This document shows, piece after piece, positions 9,548-18,302 of a DNA stretch of 64,000 nucleotides. The translations under genes and the position numbers were made by a program. Source of the stretch: Pseudomonas pseudonitroreducens (GTDB taxonomy: Bacteria; Pseudomonadota; Gammaproteobacteria; Pseudomonadales; Pseudomonadaceae); contig NZ_BQHJ01000004.1 in NCBI RefSeq assembly GCF_021603645.1, forward strand, positions 1 to 64,000. Direction: 5' to 3'. The notes beneath the pieces were generated by a model. The model worked only from the letters and a program-made list of their open reading frames with translations, made no database searches and was not told the origin of the DNA. The first letter of the stretch is position 1; every line of letters starts with the position of its first letter.

Positions 9548-10008
9548 AGCTCTGGCTGCTGCGCCATGGCGAGGCCGAGCCCCAGGCACGCCGTGATGCC
9601 GAGCGCCGGCTGACCGCGCATGGCATCAAGGAGGCGCTGAAAAGCGCCGCCCAACTGGCCGGCCAGCCGCTGGACGGGATCCTCGCCAGCCCCTACGTGC
9701 GCGCCCAGGAAACCGCCGAACTGGTTCGCGAGGCGCTCGGCTTCGAGGGCTCGGTCGGCACCGCGCCCTGGCTGACGCCGGACGACGATCCGAAGGACGT
9801 GCTGCGCTTCCTCGACGGCCGTAACGAGCAGCATCTGCTGCTGGTCACCCACCAGCCGCTGGTGGGCGCGCTGGCGGGCCTGCTGGTGCATGGCAGCCGC
9901 AGCGATGCCGTGCCGTTCAGCACCGCCACGCTGGCGGAGCTGGAAGGCGAGGTGCCGGTGGCGGGGTTGATGGAACTGGTGTCGCTCTACCATCCCCGGC
10001 ATTCCTGA
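9544..10008 (+). CDS. sixA: Phosphohistidine phosphatase SixA
   Basis: A 154-residue histidine-phosphatase-superfamily protein with the RHG motif (LWLLRHGEAEP, residues 3-13) and the second catalytic His in LLVTHQPLVG. SixA proteins remove phosphate from phosphohistidine in phosphorelay or PTS proteins. The start is the TTG at 9544, which overlaps the preceding stop codon (TTGA); no ATG fits the conserved N terminus MKLWLLRHG. A terminator follows. Confidence 0.92.
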   Translation: MKLWLLRHGEAEPQARRDAERRLTAHGIKEALKSAAQLAGQPLDGILASPYVRAQETAELVREALGFEGSVGTAPWLTPDDDPKDVLRFLDGRNEQHLLLVTHQPLVGALAGLLVHGSRSDAVPFSTATLAELEGEVPVAGLMELVSLYHPRHS

Positions 10009-10023
10009 GTTGCCCGCATCCGA

Positions 10024-10048
10024 AAAAGGCCCCTGACAGGGGCCTTTT
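10024..10048 (+). terminator. Terminator of gpsA-sixA operon
   Basis: AAAAGGCCCCTGACAGGGGCCTTTT is a perfect 11-base stem with a 3-base loop and a T run. It lies 15 bases after the sixA stop. Confidence 0.9.
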
Positions 10049-10185
10049 GCATGCTGTTGCCGACAAATCGTGCCGGGATGTTTCCGCGCAACGCCCATTG
10101 CAGAGCGGCTGCTGCCGATCCTTCGGCTAAATCCTACAAAAGTTCACACGACCAGTCTTGTCTGCTGCTGCGCCGCGTGGAATAT

Positions 10186-10209
10186 TCAACCAAGCAAGTG
10201 CTTGGTTGA
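10186..10209. promoter_or_regulatory. Perfect 10-bp palindrome, probable TetR-type operator
   Basis: Two perfect ten-base arms (TCAACCAAGC and its reverse complement) surround AAGT, 56 bases upstream of the acyl-CoA ligase start. Size and symmetry are those of TetR-family operators that often control acyl-CoA metabolism. The regulator is not encoded beside it. The sequence does not match the PsrA consensus that I remember. Confidence 0.65.
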
Positions 10210-10264
10210 TCCATCGCTATTTCCCTGAGCTACACCTCTGACAAAAAGAACAAAGGAGGGGCAC

Positions 10265-11932
10265 GTGGTTAAAGCAGTCCGATTACCGCTCGACCTGTTC
10301 TATCAGCGCGAGAAGAGCCACCCGAACAAACGCTACCTGGTGCAGCCGCTCACCGGCGGCGAAGTGCAGAGCCTCACCTGGGGCGAAGTGGGCGAACAGG
10401 CCCGCCGCGCCGCCGCCTGGCTGCGCAGCCAGGACCTGCCCGAAGGCAGCCGGGTGGCGATCATTTCGAAGAACTGTGCGCACTGGATAGTCGCCGACAT
10501 CGCCATCTGGATGGCCGGCCATGTCTCGGTGCCGCTGTACCCCAACCTCACCGCCGACTCCGTGCGCCAGGTGATGAGCCACTCCGAAGCGCGGGTGGCG
10601 TTCATCGGCAAGCTGGACGACTGGCCGGCGATGGCCGACGGCATCCCCGAGGGTGTGCCCACCGTGGCCTTGCCGTTGCATCCGGAAGGGCGATTCGACC
10701 ACCAGTGGGGCGACCTGCAGCAGCAGGCGCCGATCAGCGACGATCCGCGTCCGGACGCCGCTACCCTGGCGACCCTGATCTACACCTCCGGTACCACCGG
10801 TACGCCCAAGGGCGTGATGCACACTTTCGGCAACTTCGCCTTTGCCGCCAGCCATGCCATTGACCTGTTCGGCGTCGGCGAAGAGGACCGCCTGCTCTCC
10901 TACCTGCCGCTGTGCCACGTGGCCGAGCGGATGTTCGTGCAGATGGCGTCGATCTACGCGGGCCAGACAATCTTCTTCGCCGAGAGCCTGGATACCTTCG
11001 TCGCCGACATGCGTCGCGCGCGGCCCACGGTATTCTTCGGCGTGCCGCGCATCTGGACCAAGTTCCAGATGGGCGTCTACGCGCAGATGCCGGCGAAAAA
11101 GCTCGACCGCCTGCTGCGCCTGCCCATCGTCGGCCGCCTAGTCGGTCGCAAGGTACTCGCCGGCCTCGGCCTGGATGCCGTGCGCTATGCCCTGTGCGGC
11201 GCCGCGCCGGTGCCCGAGGCGCTGCTGGACTGGTACCAGCGCCTGGGCCTGAACGTGCTCGAGGTCTACGGCATGACCGAGAACTGCGGCTACTCCCACG
11301 TCTGCCGTCCCGGCGAGCAGAAGACCGGCTGGATCGGTCGCAACAGTCCCGGCGTGGAAGTGCGTATCAGCGACGAGGGCGAGGTGCAGGTGCGCAGCGG
11401 CGCGACCATGATCGGCTACTTCAAGGACCCGGAGCGCACCGCCGAGACCATCACCGAGGACGGCTTCCTGCGCACCGGTGACAAGGGCGAGCAGGATGCC
11501 GAAGGCCATCTGCGCCTGACCGGACGGATCAAGGAGATCTTCAAGACCGCCAAAGGCAAGTACGTCGCCCCGGCGCCCATCGAAAACCGCCTCGCCGTGC
11601 ATTCGCGGATCGAGCAGATCTGCGTGGTCGGCGACGGCCTGATCGCTCCGCTGGGCCTTTGCGTGCTCTCCGAAGTCGGCCGCCAGGAAGCCGCCAACGG
11701 CTCGCGCATCGAGCTTGAACAGAGCCTGCAGGCGCTGCTGACGGAGGTGAACGAGGCGCTGGACAAGCACGAACGCCTGGCCGGGCTGGTGCTGGTCAAG
11801 GACGTCTGGACGGTGGATAACGGCTTCCTCACGCCCACTCTGAAGATCAAGCGCAACGTGGTTGAAGGCACCTACGGTCAGCGCTTCAATGAATGGGCGG
11901 AGCGCCGCGAGGCGGTGCAATGGCATGAATGA
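10265..11932 (+). CDS. AMP-binding long-chain acyl-CoA synthetase-like enzyme
   Basis: A 555-residue ANL-superfamily enzyme that should activate a carboxylic acid to acyl-AMP and then acyl-CoA. The phosphate-binding loop is LIYTSGTTGTPKGVMHT (about 171-187). The YGMTENCG motif and the hinge region LRTGDKGEQDAEGHLRLTGRIKE are present, and the C-terminal catalytic lysine region follows in TPTLKIKRNVV. The start is GTG at 10265 with GGAGGGG eight bases upstream. A hot-dog thioesterase gene begins 15 bases downstream, so the pair is probably co-transcribed. The palindrome at 10186-10209 suggests TetR-type repression. The substrate chain length is not determinable. Confidence 0.92.
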   Translation: MVKAVRLPLDLFYQREKSHPNKRYLVQPLTGGEVQSLTWGEVGEQARRAAAWLRSQDLPEGSRVAIISKNCAHWIVADIAIWMAGHVSVPLYPNLTADSVRQVMSHSEARVAFIGKLDDWPAMADGIPEGVPTVALPLHPEGRFDHQWGDLQQQAPISDDPRPDAATLATLIYTSGTTGTPKGVMHTFGNFAFAASHAIDLFGVGEEDRLLSYLPLCHVAERMFVQMASIYAGQTIFFAESLDTFVADMRRARPTVFFGVPRIWTKFQMGVYAQMPAKKLDRLLRLPIVGRLVGRKVLAGLGLDAVRYALCGAAPVPEALLDWYQRLGLNVLEVYGMTENCGYSHVCRPGEQKTGWIGRNSPGVEVRISDEGEVQVRSGATMIGYFKDPERTAETITEDGFLRTGDKGEQDAEGHLRLTGRIKEIFKTAKGKYVAPAPIENRLAVHSRIEQICVVGDGLIAPLGLCVLSEVGRQEAANGSRIELEQSLQALLTEVNEALDKHERLAGLVLVKDVWTVDNGFLTPTLKIKRNVVEGTYGQRFNEWAERREAVQWHE

Positions 11933-11947
11933 CAGAAGGAATTTCGA

Positions 11948-12373
11948 ATGACCTGGCGCACCACGCCCGACCTGGAAAAGCTCAACGCGAACCTGAAGAA
12001 CACCATTGGTGAAGTGCTCGATATCCGCTTCGAGGCGTTCGACGACGACTCGCTGACCGCCAGCATGGTGGTCGATTCGCGCACCCACCAGCCTTACGGC
12101 CTGCTGCACGGTGGCGCCTCGGTGGTGCTGGCGGAGACCGTCGGCTCCACCGCCAGCTACCTGTGTCTGGATACGTCCAAGTACTACTGCGTCGGGCTGG
12201 AGGTAAACGCCAACCACCTGCGCGGCCTGCGCAGTGGGCGGGTGACGGCGGTGGCGAAGGCGGTGCACATCGGCCGTTCGACCCACGTCTGGGAAATCCG
12301 CCTGCATGGGGATGATGGCAAACCGAGCTGCATCTCCCGGCTGACGATGGCGGTGGTGCCGCTGGAGCGTTGA
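11948..12373 (+). CDS. Hot-dog fold thioesterase (YdiI/EntH-like)
   Basis: A 141-residue PaaI/YdiI-type acyl-CoA thioesterase. The family signature is HQPYGLLHGGASVVLAETVGS (about residues 46-66), with the catalytic acid Glu in LAETVGS and the HGG motif. C-terminal strands follow (VGLEVNANHLRGLRSGRVTA). Next to the ligase, it could release the acyl-CoA made by that enzyme or edit it. The ribosome site AGAAGGAATTTCG precedes the ATG. Confidence 0.9.
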   Translation: MTWRTTPDLEKLNANLKNTIGEVLDIRFEAFDDDSLTASMVVDSRTHQPYGLLHGGASVVLAETVGSTASYLCLDTSKYYCVGLEVNANHLRGLRSGRVTAVAKAVHIGRSTHVWEIRLHGDDGKPSCISRLTMAVVPLER

Positions 12374-12396
12374 CCAGGCCGTGATCTGGCTCGGAT

Positions 12397-12478
12397 GTAG
12401 GATGGCGTGGAGCGAAGCGATACCCATCAATCCCTGCACCGGCAGCATGGGTTTCGCCTAGGCTCCACCCATCCTACA
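12397..12478. repeat. Palindromic intergenic repeat, GTAGGATGG family (copy 1)
   Basis: It begins GTAGGATGGCGTGGAGCG and ends in the complementary CTCCACCCATCCTAC, with a GCGATACCCATC / ATGGGTTTCGC inner stem. It is an 82-base imperfect hairpin. Related copies lie at 27317, 35550, 52443 and 52549. No transposase is associated. Confidence 0.85.
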
Positions 12479-12569
12479 GAAGCGCTCCGCTGCGGCTGCC
12501 ATGTGATGGGTGACGACCACTCGCAATTTTGTCCAAGACCTGCCGTTCCCGCGCCGGTAAAGTAGGCCA

Positions 12570-13373
12570 ATGGAACGCATCGAACACCACAGCAGCGGCT
12601 TGCCCGGCGTCCGTTTCATCGACGCCGAGTACCGCCGTTTCGCCTTTCCCCGGCATTTTCATCTCGACTATCACGTCGGGTTGATGCTTGGCGGCTGCCA
12701 GCGCTACACCCATCGCGGTGAGCGCTCGCTGGCTGGGAATGGCGACATCCTGCTGATGAGCCCCGAGAGCATCCACGATGGCTCCAGCGATGGTGAGAAC
12801 GGCTATCGCATCCGCGTGCTGTCCATCGACCCGCAATGGCTGGACGACGCCTGCCGCGCCTTCAGTGATGGCCGCCAGGGCGCGCCCCGGCTGACTGCCG
12901 CGCAACTGCGCGATCCGCTGCTGCAGGTCGAACTGCAGCGTGCCCACCAGCTGATGCTGGGCGGCGAACGGCTGGCCCAGGAAGGCCAGCTCTGGCAGGC
13001 GCTGGCCGCATTGCTGGAGCGCGCTTCCAGCCTGCGTGTGCGTGAGCCGGGGCAGGGCTTCGATGCGCCGACCTGGGGGCGCCTGCGCGAGTGGCTGGAG
13101 TCGCGCCTGGAAACCCCGCCAACCCTGGAAGAGATCGCCGAATTCTGCGACCTCAGCCCCTGGCAGGTGCTACGCCGCTTCCGCCACCAGTGTGGATTGC
13201 CGCCACACCAATGGCTGACCCAACTGCGCCTGGAGCGTGCCTTGCCACGGGTGCTCAAGGGCCAGCCGCTGTCGGAGATTGCCCTGAGCCTGGGCTTCTA
13301 TGACCAGGCGCATTTCAGCCGCCTGTTCCGCCGCACCTACGGCTTGCCGCCCGCGCGACTACGCCAGCGCTGA
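12570..13373 (+). CDS. AraC-family transcriptional regulator
   Basis: A 267-residue regulator with an N-terminal cupin-type AraC_binding domain (HFHLDYHVGLMLGG, about residues 27-40) and two C-terminal helix-turn-helix motifs. The first is ETPPTLEEIAEFCDLSPWQVLRRFRHQCG; the second ends SEIALSLGFYDQAHFSRLFRR (conserved GFxDQSHFSRxFK). It lies immediately upstream of, and on the same strand as, a LysE-family exporter (43-base gap). It therefore probably controls that exporter in response to a small molecule, as is common for AraC-LysE pairs. Confidence 0.9.
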   Translation: MERIEHHSSGLPGVRFIDAEYRRFAFPRHFHLDYHVGLMLGGCQRYTHRGERSLAGNGDILLMSPESIHDGSSDGENGYRIRVLSIDPQWLDDACRAFSDGRQGAPRLTAAQLRDPLLQVELQRAHQLMLGGERLAQEGQLWQALAALLERASSLRVREPGQGFDAPTWGRLREWLESRLETPPTLEEIAEFCDLSPWQVLRRFRHQCGLPPHQWLTQLRLERALPRVLKGQPLSEIALSLGFYDQAHFSRLFRRTYGLPPARLRQR

Positions 13374-13416
13374 TCCAGCCACTTTTCATTTCCCTTTCCC
13401 ACTGGAGAATCCCGCC

Positions 13417-14064
13417 ATGCAGGAGGTTCACGTCTTGCCCATGCTCACTGCCGTGTTCGCCGTCGCACTGGTCAGCCCTGGCCCCGACGTCGCACTGGTC
13501 GTCCGCACCGCTCTGCACCAGGGGCGCCGCGCCGGCGTGCTCAGCGCCCTGGGCCTGGCCTGCGGCATCCTGGTCCACGGCACACTGGTGCTGACCGGCG
13601 TGTCACTGTTGCTCAGCCGCTCGCCACTGCTGTTCAACGCGCTGCAACTGGTCGGGGCGGTCTATCTCGGCTGGCTCGGCTTTGGCGCTCTTCGCGCGCT
13701 GCGCAAGCCCGGCGGGGCAGGGCGGATCGACGGCGAACTGGCCGAGTCGAAGCTCGGGCCGTGGTTGCGCGGGCTGGCAACCAACCTGTTCAACCCCAAG
13801 GCGCTGGTGTTCTTCCTGGCACTGCTGACCAGCCTGATTCCGGCCGACATGTCGGTGCCAGGCAAGGTGTCGGTGGCGGTGATGCTGTTCGGCACCGGCT
13901 TCCTCTGGTTCAGCCTGCTCAGCGTGCTGCTGACCCGAACGGTCTGGCAGAAGCGCCTGCTGCGCGCGGTACCGATCATCGATGGCGCCTGCGGGCTGGT
14001 GTTCCTGCTGGTGGCCGGTGGCATCCTGTTCAGCGTGGTGAACCACGCGGTGCATTGGGTCTGA
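13417..14064 (+). CDS. LysE/RhtB-family amino-acid exporter
   Basis: About 215 residues with six predicted membrane segments and the LysE signature ALVSPGPDVALVVRTALHQGRRAG near the N terminus. The ATG at 13417 (GGAG nine bases upstream) is used. A TTG at 13435 has a perfect AGGAGG eight bases upstream and is a credible alternative start. It probably exports an amino acid or derivative; the substrate is unknown. The adjacent AraC gene is the likely regulator. Confidence 0.9.
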   Translation: MQEVHVLPMLTAVFAVALVSPGPDVALVVRTALHQGRRAGVLSALGLACGILVHGTLVLTGVSLLLSRSPLLFNALQLVGAVYLGWLGFGALRALRKPGGAGRIDGELAESKLGPWLRGLATNLFNPKALVFFLALLTSLIPADMSVPGKVSVAVMLFGTGFLWFSLLSVLLTRTVWQKRLLRAVPIIDGACGLVFLLVAGGILFSVVNHAVHWV

Positions 14065-14252
14065 TGGTTGGTGGCGCATAACCGTTCGCGGTTATCCGCC
14101 AACAAGGCCTGGTGCGAGAGCGGATCAGGGCAGAACCGCCGGAGCGCCATGGACTTTGGCCGTAGTGCCGTCATTCGCGGGAGTGCGGGTCATTGCCGCG
14201 CCCCCGGTGCTGTCGGAAAATCCAGGCTGTCATCTCCCTGAGTTCACCCAGC

Positions 14253-15053
14253 ATGTCGCAAGCGGTTTTCTTCGCCCACGCCAATGGTTTCCCTTCGGGT
14301 ACCTACGGCAAGTTGTTCGACGCCCTGGAGCCGGATTACCGGGTCCACCGGCTGGACATGCATGGCCATGACCCGCGCTTCCCGGTGAACGCCAACTGGG
14401 AAAACCTGGTGGAAGAGTTGCTGCATCACCTCGAGTCGCTGGACGAGCCGGTGTGGGGCGTCGGCCACTCCCTCGGCGGCGTGCTGCATTACCACGCGGC
14501 GCTGCGCAAACCCGAACTGTATCGCGGTGTGGTGATGCTCGATTCGCCGCTGCTGACGCTGGCCGACCAGTTGGTGATCCGCGTTGCCAAGCGCTTCGGC
14601 TTTATCGACCGACTGACACCCGCCGGCCGCACCCTGGGCCGCCGCGAGGACTTCGACGACTTTGCCGAGGCGCTGGAGTACTTCGCCGGCAAGCCGTTGT
14701 TCAAGCGCTTCGACCGCGATTGCCTGGAAGCCTACGTGCGTCATGGGTTGGCGCCGGCTGACGCAAGGGGACTGCGGCTGAAGTTCGATCCGGCCACGGA
14801 AATCTCCATCTACCGCAACGTGCCGCACACCAGCCCGGGCCGCGCGAAGCAACTCGCCGTGCCGTTGACCATGGTGCGCGGCCGCCACAGCCGCGTAGTA
14901 CTGCCGCACCACGCGCGGATGATCGGCCGCATCCCCATGGGCGAAAGCCTGTCGCTGCCCGGCGGGCACATGTTCCCGCTGGAGCGCCCGCAGGATACCG
15001 CCGCGCTGCTCAAGACCGTCTTCGCCCGCTGGCAACAGCGCGCCAACGCCTAA
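14253..15053 (+). CDS. Alpha/beta-hydrolase
   Basis: A 266-residue serine hydrolase. The oxyanion-hole region is FFAHANGFPSGTYGKL and the nucleophile elbow GVGHSLGG (Ser about residue 73). The C-terminal catalytic His lies in LPGGHMFPLERP and the acid precedes it. The ATG at 14253 is chosen because MSQAVFFAHANGFP is the usual start for this PA1621-like family; upstream residues look non-coding. It is followed ten bases later by a second hydrolase and probably forms an operon with it. The substrate is unknown. Confidence 0.88.
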   Translation: MSQAVFFAHANGFPSGTYGKLFDALEPDYRVHRLDMHGHDPRFPVNANWENLVEELLHHLESLDEPVWGVGHSLGGVLHYHAALRKPELYRGVVMLDSPLLTLADQLVIRVAKRFGFIDRLTPAGRTLGRREDFDDFAEALEYFAGKPLFKRFDRDCLEAYVRHGLAPADARGLRLKFDPATEISIYRNVPHTSPGRAKQLAVPLTMVRGRHSRVVLPHHARMIGRIPMGESLSLPGGHMFPLERPQDTAALLKTVFARWQQRANA

Positions 15054-15062
15054 GGAATCGCC

Positions 15063-15926
15063 ATGACCGCCAAAGTCCAGGAAATCCGCCTGAACCTGCC
15101 GCACATCGAACTGGCCGCACACCTCTTCGGCCCGGAAGACGGGCGCCCGGTAATCGCCCTGCATGGCTGGCTGGACAATGCCATGAGCTTCGCCCGTCTG
15201 GCGCCCAAGCTCGAGGGTGTGCGCATCCTCGCCCTGGATTTCGCCGGCCACGGCCACTCCGGCCACCGCGCGCCGGGGGCCAGCTACCTGCTGTGGGACT
15301 ACGCGCTGGACGTGCTGATGGTGGCCGACCAGATGGGCTGGGAGCGCTTCTCCCTGCTCGGGCACTCCATGGGCGCCATCGTCTCGGTGCTGCTGGCCGG
15401 CGCCATGCCCGAGCGCATCGAGCGCCTGGCGCTGATCGACGGCCTGGTGCCCTACACCGGCGAGCCGGACACCTCGCCGCAGAAGCTCGGCGAAGCCCTG
15501 CGTGCGCAACTGGCCTTGCCGAACAAGCGCAAGCCGGTCTACGAGGTCATCGACCGTGCGGTGGAAGCGCGCATGAAAGGCGTCGGCGCTGTGAGCCGCG
15601 AAGCGGCCGAGCTGCTGGCGTCCCGAGGGCTGGTGCCGGTACCTGGCGGCTACACCTGGCGCACCGACGCGCGCCTGACCCTGCCGTCGCCGCTGCGCCT
15701 GACCCGCGCCCACGCGCGACAATTCGTCCGGTCGGTGCAGTGCCCGACCAGCCTGGTACTGGCGCAGCAGGGGCTGATGATGGTCGAGCCAGCCACCCGC
15801 GAACTGCTCAAGGACAGGCCCTTCGAGGTTCATGAACTGCCGGGCCAGCATCACCTGCACCTGGATGACGAGGCCGGTGCCGAAGCCGTCGCGGCGATCT
15901 TCCGGCCCTTCCTGCTGGCGGACTGA
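15063..15926 (+). CDS. Alpha/beta-hydrolase
   Basis: A 287-residue alpha/beta-hydrolase with HGWLDNA near residue 35, the nucleophile elbow LLGHSMGAIVS (Ser near residue 102) and the C-terminal catalytic His in LPGQHHLHLDDEAG. It has a good ribosome site (AAGGAATCGCC). It belongs with the preceding hydrolase (PA1621/PA1622-like pair). An esterase or thioesterase function is possible but not decided by sequence. Confidence 0.88.
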   Translation: MTAKVQEIRLNLPHIELAAHLFGPEDGRPVIALHGWLDNAMSFARLAPKLEGVRILALDFAGHGHSGHRAPGASYLLWDYALDVLMVADQMGWERFSLLGHSMGAIVSVLLAGAMPERIERLALIDGLVPYTGEPDTSPQKLGEALRAQLALPNKRKPVYEVIDRAVEARMKGVGAVSREAAELLASRGLVPVPGGYTWRTDARLTLPSPLRLTRAHARQFVRSVQCPTSLVLAQQGLMMVEPATRELLKDRPFEVHELPGQHHLHLDDEAGAEAVAAIFRPFLLAD

Positions 15927-16007
15927 GCAACACCCTGTAGCGGCGGGTAGCTTGACTAAAGCGGGGCCTGCCGCGAGTCTGCACGGATCGTTTCAGGGAG
16001 ATTGTGC

Positions 16008-16895
16008 ATGCTCGACGTCCAGACCAACGCGCGCCAAGACGGCAAAAACCTTTCGGCGGACGCGCAGAAGGCCCGGATTTCACGGCTCCTTCACTCCCTG
16101 ATGTTCACCGGCCTGCTCGGTGCAAGCGCCGCTGCTGGCGCCGCCGACCTTCCCGACAGCCACGACCTGGACATCCTCCCGCGCTTCCCGCGTGCGGAGA
16201 TCGTCGACTTCAACCAGGCCGGCAGCCAGGAGCGCATCTACCCGCAAGGCTCGATCAGCCGCATCAGCGGGCGCCTGCGCATGGAAGGCGAGGTGCGCGC
16301 CATCGGCGACCTGACCGCCGTGACCTACCGCCTGCCCGACGAGGACTCCAGCCAGAGCGCCTTCGCCGCCGCGCGCAAGGACCTGCTCAAGGCCGACGCC
16401 ACGCCACTGTTCTGGTGCGAGAGCCGCGATTGCGGCTCCAGCAACCTGCTGGCCAATTCGGTGTTCGGCAATTCCAAGCTGTTCGGCCCGGATGACCAGC
16501 AGGCCTATCTGCTGGTGCGCCTGGCCGCGCCCCACGAGGACAGCCTGCTGGCGGTCTACACCATCACCCGTGGCAACCGCCGCGCCTACCTGCATGCCGA
16601 GCAACTGGACAGCGGCACGCCGCTGGGCGAGCTGTTGCCCAGCCCGGCGACGCTGATGCGTCTGCTCAAGGCCAACGGCGAGCTGACCCTCAGCCACGTC
16701 CCGCAGGAGCCGGGCGGCGCCTGGCTCGACCTGCTGGTACGCACCTTGCGCCTGGACACCGGCGTGCGTGTGGAGCTGGCCGGCAAGCATGCCGGAGACT
16801 GGCGCTCGGCACTGACCGCCCAGGGAGTGCGCGATGCGCGCCTGGAGCAGGGCAAGGATGACAGCGACGGCCTGCACCTGACCTGGCTGCGCTGA
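16008..16895 (+). CDS. DUF4892-type exported protein
   Basis: A 295-residue protein. ATG at 16008 follows AGGGAG at 7 bases. A hydrophobic segment (about 31-46, LMFTGLLGASAAAGAA) looks like a signal peptide with a long N-region; a start at the internal Met within it is also conceivable. The mature part (DLPDSHDLDILPRFPRAEIVDF) and WCESRDCGSSNLLANSVFGN resemble DUF4892 proteins of pseudomonads. The paired cysteines suggest a periplasmic disulfide. The function is unknown. Confidence 0.75.
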   Translation: MLDVQTNARQDGKNLSADAQKARISRLLHSLMFTGLLGASAAAGAADLPDSHDLDILPRFPRAEIVDFNQAGSQERIYPQGSISRISGRLRMEGEVRAIGDLTAVTYRLPDEDSSQSAFAAARKDLLKADATPLFWCESRDCGSSNLLANSVFGNSKLFGPDDQQAYLLVRLAAPHEDSLLAVYTITRGNRRAYLHAEQLDSGTPLGELLPSPATLMRLLKANGELTLSHVPQEPGGAWLDLLVRTLRLDTGVRVELAGKHAGDWRSALTAQGVRDARLEQGKDDSDGLHLTWLR

Positions 16896-16962
16896 TTCAC
16901 CTACGCTGATAAGGCCGAAGCGCTCTACACTGGGCGCTTCACGAGCCTGTTGCGGAGTTCCG

Positions 16963-18018
16963 ATGTTCGACAATGATCGCCTGCTGCTGCGCCTGCTGTT
17001 GCTTGGCCTGCTCGCGGCCAGCATCTGGGTGTTGCTGCCCTTCTGGTCGGCCCTGGTCTGGGCGGCCGTGCTGGCCTTCGCCAGCTGGCCGCTGATGCGC
17101 CTGCTCACCCAGTTGCTCGGCGGTCGCCAGGCAGCCGCGGCCGGCTTGCTCACCGTGTGCTGGATCGTGCTGGTGGCATTGCCGCTGGTGTGGCTCGGCT
17201 TCGGGCTGGTGGACCGGGTGCGCGAAGGCGTCGAGCTGGTGAAGAACCTGCAGGTGTCCGGCCTGCCGCCGCCGCCGGAGTGGATGGCGCGGGTGCCGCT
17301 GATCGGCGATCGCCTGATCGGCTGGTGGTACCAGGCCGACCAGCAGGGCGTGGCGATGTTCTCCGCACTCAAGCCGTACATGGGCGAAGTGGGCAACTGG
17401 ATGCTGGCGCGCAGCGCCAAGCTGGGCGCCGGCATCTTCGAACTGGTGCTCAGCCTGGTACTGATCTTCTTCTTCTACCGCGACGGCCTGCGCCTGCAGG
17501 CCTTCGCCCACGGCATGCTGCAGCGTCTGATCGGCGACACCGCGCAGCAATACATGGACATCATCGCCGGCACCGTGCAGCGGGTGGTCAACGGGGTGAT
17601 CGGCACCGCCGCTGCGCAAGGGGTGCTGGCGACCGTCGGCTTCCTCATTGCCGGTGTGCCGGGCCCGCTGGTGCTGGGGCTGCTGACCTTCGTCTGCAGC
17701 CTGCTGATGGTGCCGCCGCTGATCTGGGGGCCGGCGGTGCTCTGGCTGTTCTACCAGGAGAGCTACGGCTACGCGGTGTTCATGGCGATCTGGGGCTTCT
17801 TCGTGATCAGCGGTGTGGACAACATCCTCAAGCCCTACCTGATCAGCCGCGGCGGCAACCTGCCGCTGGTGGTGGTGCTGCTGGGTGTGCTCGGCGGGCT
17901 GCTCAGCTTCGGTTTCATCGGCCTGTTCCTCGGGCCGGTGCTGCTGGCGGTGGTCTACAACCTGATCAGCGCCTGGGTCGATAGCTCGCACCGACCACCG
18001 CCGCCGCCGGTGGTTTGA
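16963..18018 (+). CDS. AI-2E family transporter (PerM-like permease)
   Basis: A 351-residue membrane protein with about eight hydrophobic segments, two near the N terminus and a cluster in the last 200 residues. It has the family signature LILIFFFYRDG-like (SLVLIFFFYRDGLRL, about 163-177) and, toward the C terminus, FFVISGVDNILKPYLISRGGNLPLVVVLLGVLGGL. Members are usually called AI-2 exporters or PerM but are functionally mixed, and some are ion antiporters. It is a single-gene unit followed by a REP pair. Confidence 0.9.
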   Translation: MFDNDRLLLRLLLLGLLAASIWVLLPFWSALVWAAVLAFASWPLMRLLTQLLGGRQAAAAGLLTVCWIVLVALPLVWLGFGLVDRVREGVELVKNLQVSGLPPPPEWMARVPLIGDRLIGWWYQADQQGVAMFSALKPYMGEVGNWMLARSAKLGAGIFELVLSLVLIFFFYRDGLRLQAFAHGMLQRLIGDTAQQYMDIIAGTVQRVVNGVIGTAAAQGVLATVGFLIAGVPGPLVLGLLTFVCSLLMVPPLIWGPAVLWLFYQESYGYAVFMAIWGFFVISGVDNILKPYLISRGGNLPLVVVLLGVLGGLLSFGFIGLFLGPVLLAVVYNLISAWVDSSHRPPPPPVV

Positions 18019-18085
18019 AGCATGCAGAATGCGCCCTGCGGCCCTGTGGTGAGGATGACCGCGCCACGTTAGCCGTTGCACATTG

Positions 18086-18163
18086 CAGGAGCGAGCTTGC
18101 TCGCGAACGGGTTGCCCGGCGGCTCAGGTGCTGGGTGGGTTCGCGAGCAAGCTCGCTCCTACA
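18086..18163. repeat. Paired inverted REP elements (REPIN-like)
   Basis: CAGGAGCGAGCTTGCTCGCG (18086) and its reverse complement (18139-18163) flank about 30 bases and form a long hairpin. This is the typical mobile unit of REP sequences. No REP-associated tyrosine transposase is encoded in the window. Confidence 0.85.
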
Positions 18164-18218
18164 GGTGAGGCGCAATCCCGAGCGAGGTTTGCGCCTCACG
18201 GTCTTGCAGGTCAGCAAT

Positions 18219-18289
18219 GTAGGGCGAGTAGCCCGGAGCAGAGTGTCAGCCGCAATGGCGGATAACGCCTGAGGCGTTATGCGCCCTAC
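18219..18289. repeat. Palindromic repeat, GTAGGGCG family (copy 1)
   Basis: It begins GTAGGGCGAGTAGCCCGGAG and ends GGCGTTATGCGCCCTAC, a 71-base hairpin with a GCGGATAACGCC inner element. Related copies are at 28149 and 35666. It lies in the gap between the convergent permease and MFS genes. Confidence 0.8.
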
Positions 18290-18302
18290 GGGAGGGGCTG
18301 AG

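Noticed and set aside
14244-15860. A 538-codon open frame on the - strand
   Set aside because: Antisense to the two alpha/beta-hydrolases, both with complete catalytic motifs.
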